A stretch of DNA of 9,291 nt, taken from contig JAQBNQ010000535.1 in NCBI GenBank assembly GCA_028288545.1, forward strand, positions 1 through 9,291, in the 5' to 3' direction. This document shows, piece after piece, positions 7,200-9,291 of the stretch. The DNA is from Bacteroidota bacterium. Lineage in GTDB: Bacteria > Bacteroidota > Bacteroidia > Chitinophagales > LD1. Position 1 is the stretch's first letter. The number at the start of each line of letters is the position of its first letter. The notes below the pieces were generated by a model that worked only from the letters and a program-made list of their open reading frames with translations, had not been told where the DNA came from and did no database searches. The translations under genes and the position numbers were made by a program.

Positions 7200-7784
7200 T
7201 CACGGGTAAACTTTTGTTTTTTCTGCAATACGATGCTCTCTTTTATCAAATGCTTCGTCAATATACGTTTCGGGACTATTAACAAAATCCACCCATTTTA
7301 CCAAAACGCAAAACCTATCATCTTCGACCCACGAACATTTCTCTCCATCTGGGATATAATAATTGTGGCTAAATTCTTTAACGGTAGTATCTTCTACGTT
7401 TACATAGTTATGGGTATTTCCGCAGTTATAACAAACATAGCTTCCTTTATAAACCAAATCATACATGCTTGGTAATACCACACCTAAAATCCCATTTTGT
7501 GTATTTCCCTCACCATGATATAAAGATGCTTGTAATTCGCGCTTAATAAATTTCTGTTCTTCCCACCCAAAAGATTCTGCACTCTTAGCACCAATTAAGT
7601 AAATCGTAACAGTACTGTCGCGCAAATAATCTTCCCTTATTTTTCGCATGATGTAATCTTCATCATTTGAATCAATTGCTTCATGTAGCGATTTGTCTAC
7701 AAGGTCAATATGCATATTTTCAAGAATGTGCTTCTTGTAAGGGAAATCCGCTGTTTTAAAAGATATGAAACATTTGTGAGCCAT
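7200..7784 (-). CDS. ThsB-like TIR protein (Thoeris, DUF1863 family)
   Basis: 194-residue cytosolic protein of the ThsB/DUF1863 TIR-like family, whose characterised members detect phage and make cyclic ADP-ribose-type signals. Visible marks: N-terminal strand HKCFISFK (3-10), DEDYIMRKIRE (41-51), the core strand STVTIYLIG (57-65), and the helix KFIKRELQASL (78-88), in which E83 lies at the expected catalytic position, followed by GILGVVLPSMYD (98-109). An insertion carries C118-Y-N-C121-G..H125, with C150 and C159 later, so a small metal site is possible. The C-terminal part (CVLVKWVDF, YIDEAFDKR) matches what I recall of a subfamily of DUF1863 proteins. It follows the 348-residue TIR gene by 126 bp and precedes the hydrolase gene by 41 bp. 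No ThsA is present, so its signal, if made, needs another receiver; the TPR-S hydrolase is the natural candidate. Confidence 0.8.
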   Translation of the reverse strand: MAHKCFISFKTADFPYKKHILENMHIDLVDKSLHEAIDSNDEDYIMRKIREDYLRDSTVTIYLIGAKSAESFGWEEQKFIKRELQASLYHGEGNTQNGILGVVLPSMYDLVYKGSYVCYNCGNTHNYVNVEDTTVKEFSHNYYIPDGEKCSWVEDDRFCVLVKWVDFVNSPETYIDEAFDKREHRIAEKTKVYP

Positions 7785-7835
7785 GGTTTGAAAACAATTT
7801 AAGAAAGTTGTGATAAGAATAATTCGAAAGGTGCC

Positions 7836-7876
7836 AATAACTAGAAATATTTTCAGTTATTAAATACTTTATTTAA
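7836..7876. promoter_or_regulatory. Two abutting AT-rich hairpins between TIR genes
   Basis: Hairpin one: arms aataact (7836-7842) and agttatt (7855-7861), extended inward by gaaa/tttc (7844-7847, 7851-7854) with one bulged base and loop tat. Hairpin two: arms ttaaata (7860-7866) and tatttaa (7870-7876), loop ctt. They share two bases and lie between the stop of the 348-residue TIR gene and the start of the ThsB-like gene. Neither is followed by a clean T-run on the minus strand, so an operator, an attenuating structure or an RNA-processing site is as likely as a terminator. Confidence 0.4.
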
Positions 7877-7910
7877 CAAGCAAGTCCATTTCTAAAGGCA
7901 ACAGTGAAAA

Positions 7911-8957
7911 CTATTTCATACCTGTTTTCTGTATCAACATGCTTAGAAACCTATCCAACGCTGGAAGCAAGTCTCTGAATAGTCGGTAGTCTTCTTTGTT
8001 TTTCATTAAAATATCTTGAAATTGTGGATGACGGACTGACATGTCTGCCATTCGTAATAAGTCATTGGCTAACTTTTCTTTTTCCTTAAATGATTTGGAT
8101 GATTTCAAATTCTTTATCGTTTCCATTCCTACATCATATATCCATGGAAAATCGTTACGAAAGAGGCCAAGTATTATAATAGCGCCGAGACTTGGATCTT
8201 CTGACATATGAACGAGATCCTCGATTATGAAAGGATTAAACTTCCTTGATCTTCTATTCGCTTCAGGCGAGGTATTTTTATCAATTCTTGAGGGCAAATC
8301 CTGAAACATTATTTTAATCTCCTCAAAAAGTTTAGCTACCTGGACGTCTTCCACCAGCGGCAGCTTGTCTTTTGAAATGGGAGGGCTGATTTCAGATTGT
8401 TTTTTAAGTATTGGCTTTATCTTTTCTAAAAACTGCGCCACCTGGCCTTTTACAACTTCTTCTATTGGTTTGGCATTGGGAATTTTCTTTACTAAGCTGC
8501 TAACAAGTTTGGTTAAAGAGTCGATATCATCAGCACAATTTTGAAACTGGGCAAAGGGTCCATTGTTGGCCTTACTGAGCGGTATACCTAAGGCAACTCC
8601 AATCAATGGGGTTCCTGATTTGCCAATTGCAATTCCAGCTTCGTACAAAATCCAGGGCCTGTCAACAGAATGATTAGTTAGAAGGCAAACTACGTCAGAT
8701 GCATCGTTGAGCTTTTTAAATATTTCTTCGTACCATAATGTTCCGTACTCAATTCCTTGTGTACCTTTTTTGTCAGAGGAACGGAATGATTCGAGAATGC
8801 CCATGCTAGAATTACTCAGTAATTGACTAAATGCTTCGGCTAATTCAGCATCTCTTGTGTCATGACTTATAAATACCAGAGGATTTTTCGAATTTGAGTT
8901 TGGAGCTTCTATTTCCTTAGGTCCCTTAATTTCATTATTCTGTTTTTTTGTTGCCAT
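7911..8957 (-). CDS. TIR domain protein with unrecognised helical C-terminal domain
   Basis: 348-residue protein, first of three minus-strand genes. A polar, likely disordered N-terminus (1-24) leads into a TIR domain of about 26-165: LVFISHDTRD (27-36), the motif GTLWYEEIFKKL (72-83), the core strand DVVCLLT (88-94), and R-P-W102-I-L-Y-E106-A-G, with the presumed catalytic Glu four residues after W; then GVALGIPLS and GPFAQFQNC (133-141). Two short related segments follow, Q172VA..LEKIK181 and Q206VA..EEIK215, 34 residues apart. Residues about 240-348 form an all-helical domain I do not recognise (NPFIIEDLVHMSEDP, DFPWIYDVG, LFRDLLPALDRFL), without transmembrane segments. TIR proteins of this kind often pair an NADase with a sensing or oligomerising domain; the helical part may be that. 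The ATG at 8957 is used as the first in frame; the only nearby purine-rich stretch is too close to the ATG to act as a ribosome-binding site. Confidence 0.82.
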   Translation of the reverse strand: MATKKQNNEIKGPKEIEAPNSNSKNPLVFISHDTRDAELAEAFSQLLSNSSMGILESFRSSDKKGTQGIEYGTLWYEEIFKKLNDASDVVCLLTNHSVDRPWILYEAGIAIGKSGTPLIGVALGIPLSKANNGPFAQFQNCADDIDSLTKLVSSLVKKIPNAKPIEEVVKGQVAQFLEKIKPILKKQSEISPPISKDKLPLVEDVQVAKLFEEIKIMFQDLPSRIDKNTSPEANRRSRKFNPFIIEDLVHMSEDPSLGAIIILGLFRNDFPWIYDVGMETIKNLKSSKSFKEKEKLANDLLRMADMSVRHPQFQDILMKNKEDYRLFRDLLPALDRFLSMLIQKTGMK

Positions 8958-9189
8958 ACCTTGATATTTTTAGGTTAAATACTATCAGTTGTTGATCATT
9001 GCGATAAATAGAATCGTTAATTACATTTGGTCCCATCAAATCAAACCACAAAAAACCACATTTCCTATCACCGAAAAGGTGAATTGTGTAAATATTATAA
9101 TATATGAATGGGTTTAGGTCAGAGGATCGCGTCTTTTTGAAATGGCCGTCCGCTTCTGAATCGCGAAGACATTCATTTATTCACCTGTT
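8958..9189. other. Intergenic region at the right edge of the TIR block
   Basis: 232 bp holding the presumed promoter of the minus-strand TIR operon and the 3' flank of the hydrolase to the right. It is AT-rich up to about 9105 and more GC-rich after that. A small stem tcacc/ggtga (9068-9072, 9078-9082) is present. A 10-bp word gaatgggttt (9106-9115) recurs inverted as aaacccattc (9193-9202). I found no clear TTG / TAnnTTTG pair for the operon and no gene. Confidence 0.4.
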
Positions 9190-9291
9190 TCAAAACCCAT
9201 TCTCCTTCAACCATGCCAGCGAGTATTCAGCAACTTCCTTCCAACCGTGGTCTACAATCAGCGAGTGGCCGCGGCCTTCAAATAGTTTAAA
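9190..9291 (-). CDS. C-terminal end of an alpha/beta-hydrolase (partial)
   Basis: Minus-strand frame open from the window edge to a TGA at 9192-9190, giving 33 residues that start in mid-protein. It reads FKLFEGRGHSLIVDHGW, then KEVAEYSLAWLKENGF. The GRGHSL piece matches the catalytic-His loop near the C-terminus of alpha/beta-hydrolases, and the closing 'VAEYSLAWLKENG' matches their last helix, so the reading is solid despite the length. It is unrelated in type to the lipase-like fusion at 5704-7158. The substrate cannot be told from this tail. The gene lies 232 bp upstream of the TIR operon on the same strand and probably belongs to the flanking chromosome. Confidence 0.75.
   Translation of the reverse strand, partial: FKLFEGRGHSLIVDHGWKEVAEYSLAWLKENGF

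Noticed and set aside
7113..7475. Plus-strand open frame of 120 codons across the start of the hydrolase and the end of the ThsB-like gene
   Set aside because: It overlaps two strongly supported genes and translates to a low-complexity hydrophobic peptide without family marks.
9068..9082. Terminator hairpin after the right-hand hydrolase (tcacc/ggtga)
   Set aside because: Only a 5-bp stem, no T-run on the minus strand, and more than 100 bp from the stop codon.

Overview
The window most likely comes from a Bacteroidota chromosome, probably the Chitinophagales/Sphingobacteriales side. Two secreted proteins end in type IX secretion (T9SS) type A sorting domains with the 'PNP' motif. Start codons lack clear Shine-Dalgarno sequences, and one upstream region fits the Bacteroidota TTG / TAnnTTTR promoter pattern. 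Placement below phylum level is inference.

Left part (1-4430), ordinary chromosomal genes: a hairpin terminator of a gene left of the window; a lipoprotein c-type cytochrome (127-768, +); a secreted three-repeat PPC-like protein with a T9SS tail (807-2327, -); and, divergent from it, a secreted SBBP-type beta-propeller protein with a T9SS tail (2556-4427, +). The divergent gap holds a perfect 8-bp-arm palindrome (2397-2416), a candidate operator. A boundary zone (4439-4632) follows, with two copies of a structured repeat about 113 bp apart.

Right part (4686-8957), an AT-rich accessory block with four candidate immunity genes: a TIR protein on + (4686-5564) and, converging on it, three minus-strand genes read in the order TIR protein with an unrecognised helical tail (8957-7911), Thoeris ThsB-like TIR protein (7784-7200), and alpha/beta-hydrolase fused to a TPR-S-like repeat domain (7158-5704). 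No SIR2, SLOG, macro-domain or nuclease gene of the usual Thoeris type is present. The simplest model is that one or more TIR proteins sense infection and convert NAD+ to a nucleotide signal, and the TPR-S-like domain reads that signal and switches on the lipase-like hydrolase. The domains support this model, but nothing in the sequence proves it. Alternatively, these are independent defence genes collected in an island.

Right edge: the last 33 codons of an ordinary alpha/beta hydrolase (9190-9291, -) probably mark the return to the chromosomal backbone.
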